Below the pieces are notes generated by a model. It was not told where the DNA came from, did no database searches, and was given only the letters and a program-made list of their open reading frames with translations. The translations under genes were made by a program, and so were the position numbers. A stretch of DNA of 64,000 nucleotides from Rhopalosiphum padi (lineage: Eukaryota; Arthropoda; Insecta; Hemiptera; Aphididae): contig NC_083598.1 of assembly GCF_020882245.1 (NCBI RefSeq), positions 7,929,178 through 7,993,177 on the forward strand, read 5' to 3'. Positions within the stretch are counted from its first letter, which is position 1. Every line of letters begins with the position of its first letter. Shown here in pieces: positions 61,876 to 64,000 of this stretch.

Positions 61876-62282
61876 TGGGCGGGACTCTTTTCACCTAAAA
61901 AATGATCTTTCGCTATTCGTCCAAAAATATTATAGCGCTTTTTGACAAGATTTTTATAATACAGTATTTGGGAATCATTTTATTATTTATTTGTGTAAGT
62001 TAATTTTATAAAGCCATTTAGCATTACATAATAGAGAGTACCACGAGGAGATAGCTTTTATTTATTTCCAAAAATATATCGTGTATTTGTACATTTTTAA
62101 GTATTTTTCATTTATTAGTTTATCTCAAAAAATATAGTATTAAGAATAAAAAAGAATATAGATTTGTGTAAAAATATAATAAATTCAAAAAAAAAAAATA
62201 ATAAAAAATGTGGTCAAAAAGTGCTATAATATTCTTGTGCGAAAAGCGAAAGGTCATTTTTGGGCGAACAGAGCCTTACCCA
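61876..62282. mobile_element. MITE with about 70-bp terminal inverted repeats
   Basis: The left arm (61877 to about 61949) and the reverse complement of the right arm (about 62209-62281) match over roughly 70 bases at about four positions in five, including ATCTTTCGCTATTCG against ACCTTTCGCTTTTCG and ATATTATAGCGCTTTTTGAC against ATATTATAGCACTTTTTGAC. Both ends begin GGG. The 260-base interior is AT-rich and non-coding, so it is a non-autonomous DNA transposon. Family and target duplication are unresolved; the flanks are AT-rich with ATAAT on both sides. Confidence 0.8.
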
Positions 62283-64000
62283 GATATAATAGGTATATAG
62301 ACAAAAAAATAATAAACACATAATAATATATGTGTTTACCTATTAGACATAATTTTCTTGTATTACCTAATACTATACATAGGTAGGTACAATACGTGGT
62401 GGGTGCATATAAACAGCTTGACAATATTAAAAATATATATTACTCTGAACTGCAATATTATTTTGGTTTTTAAATCGAGAAAAATAATATGGTAATTATA
62501 ACATGTTCATCTAATCTTAAATTGTTATGTGATTTTGAAAATAGGAAGGATAATGAATTAGATATAAGATATAACTTTATAACTATAGGCCAAATAATAT
62601 AACGTAAGGTCACCTAAACGATGTATTAGACAATTAGACGTATTATATGTGCCGTTTACACGACAACTTAAAATTTCCCAAATTATATGTACACATTTCC
62701 AAACAGTATGCGGTTTTGGGTCATTCGCCCAAATTAAAACCATTCCACGCCGTATTATACGATGAATAAAAACTATTATATACATTTTAAAATAACAGTA
62801 ACAATATAATACACATCGCGAACGCCAAGTATAATGTATTACGGAAAATGCCGTCACTTTTATAATTAATTTTCAAGAGCCGCGCTTAAGCCAAAGAAAA
62901 CCCCTTTTGATAAGTCGCTACAGTTCAAAGCCGTTGAATCAGACAAAGATATTATTATTGGCCCACTGCTGTTGTACAAACGTTTGAATGAAAAACTTCA
63001 CAAGTCGTACAATTTGAATAATAAAGTTTGAAAACGTTTGCGTTATATAATAATATGTATGCGTGAATATAATGTGTATATAAAATGCGTGTATATTGTT
63101 GTTTTAAGTTATTTAACTTCGAACTTTCGGGTTTGCCCCTCCCATTCCTCGCTTTCTTTAAACACGTAACCATATGATAATATACTGATTTTCGCTGAGT
63201 TATCATTATAAATACACCGATGTTTATAGCAGCATGTGATTAGTGATTTACCCATTAAACTACCTATAAATTATTGCTACCCGCCGATTTTTGCGATTTT
63301 GAACAACTAAATATCTTTTCAGTACTACTGGTCTGGAACACGAAGCACGAAAAAAACCCTGTAAATAAGCTACGATCGTTTGCTCCTTTTGCCGCGTCAA
63401 TGATTATTCATGTGTCCTAAACCAATAATTTGAATTCGTATAAATATTCTCAAGCAAGATAATATTTGTATGAAATTGTCGGTACCAATGATAATATCCA
63501 TTGTGATATCATTTTTATTGTAATAACGAACATAATCATTGTTTTCCAGACAGCAATTTAAAGTTTAGACGAATAAAAATATCTTCGCAATAATAATAAT
63601 AATAATAATAATAAGGAGAATACCGACGACGATAGAAAATAATAATATATAAAGCAATTTTTATTTTTTTTTTTGGAACTAAACATAATAATACAACCAA
63701 CCCATCGATGGACATATTATATTTATTCGTTTGGATCACGGGGAAAAGAAAACAATCGGATGATTGATCGAGGATCCGGCGAAGAGTTCCGTATAATGGA
63801 TGTTACGGCGTGCGCGTAGGACGTATTGAAATTCAAACGTTTTACAATCGGTGAGTAGAAGGTGTAGGAGCTTTAAAAACGTCAAAAACTGAAATGTGTA
63901 GGTGGTCGTTTCAGGGACAAGAAAGAGTGCACTACTGTAAATACAAAAACACACGCATTATGCATTTAACGTATATCCGCTGAGTATTATAATAAAAAAT
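62283..64000. other. Right end, no proven gene
   Basis: A 54-codon open stretch with a possible acceptor lies at 62878-63031 (+). A (TAA)n run occupies 63589-63614, and a GC-richer patch at about 63730-63870 has CpG words (GGCGTGCGCGTAGG). Minus-strand frames of 67-99 codons are present but unrecognised and AT-driven. Confidence 0.4.

Noticed and set aside
1..64000. Endosymbiont or other bacterial origin for this AT-rich DNA
   Set aside because: A bacterial genome would be densely coding; here the single clear gene has GT-AG introns and the rest is non-coding with microsatellites.
1..64000. CRISPR arrays, tRNA or rRNA genes
   Set aside because: I saw no regularly spaced repeat-spacer pattern, no tRNA box signals with a cloverleaf and no rRNA sequence. 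A tRNA or RNA-family scan could still find small RNAs I missed.

Overview
The window looks like insect nuclear DNA, and an aphid is my best guess. It is very AT-rich, full of AT, CA and TAA microsatellites and long A or T runs, almost empty of long open frames, and its one clear gene has short GC-richer exons separated by introns of 0.1 to 25 kb with GT-AG borders. The aphid assignment is inference, from the base composition and from recurring short repeats (TAGGTACCTA palindromes, GTTGAACGTAAAT blocks, CACTCTGTATA ends) that I associate with aphid genomes.

One gene fills most of the window on the + strand: an orthologue of the Ras-GEF domain family 1 proteins (RASGEF1A/B/C of vertebrates). 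I reconstructed nine coding exons by hand: 9462-9581, 34979-35209, 37438-37707, 51544-51774, 51916-52059, 52172-52377, 53949-54100, 54200-54272 and 54947-54959. They join without a frame break into 479 residues ending in TAA. The order is a Ser-rich N-terminal segment, a Ras exchanger motif (REM/RasGEF_N) domain and a CDC25-type catalytic domain. The visible part is already about as long as human RASGEF1B (about 473 aa). The initiating exon is not settled: a CpG-rich, promoter-like block at 6.74-7.02 kb is the best candidate for its start. The 3' UTR runs to about 55.5 kb.

Region by region: 1-2.6 kb holds a degenerate duplication with paired TATA-like boxes. 2.6-6.7 kb is AT-rich, with one weak terminal-exon candidate near 4.7 kb. 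6.7-9.5 kb has the candidate promoter and repeats. 9.6-35 kb is a 25 kb intron with two blocks (15.95-16.3 and 18.1-18.7 kb) that look like internal promoters or alternative first exons. 37.7-51.5 kb is a 13.8 kb intron with two more GC-richer blocks (44.4-45.0 and 50.4-51.2 kb). 51.5-55.5 kb holds the catalytic-domain exons close together. 55.5-64 kb is downstream sequence with a 0.4 kb MITE at 61.9-62.3 kb, a promoter-like block near 57.0-57.45 kb and a weak two-exon ORF candidate (59.5 and 62.9 kb).

I saw no rRNA, tRNA, CRISPR array, bacterial operon or intact transposase. I did not find a convincing new biological system. The best leads are possible alternative promoters and N-termini of the RasGEF1 gene and several unnamed short repeat families.
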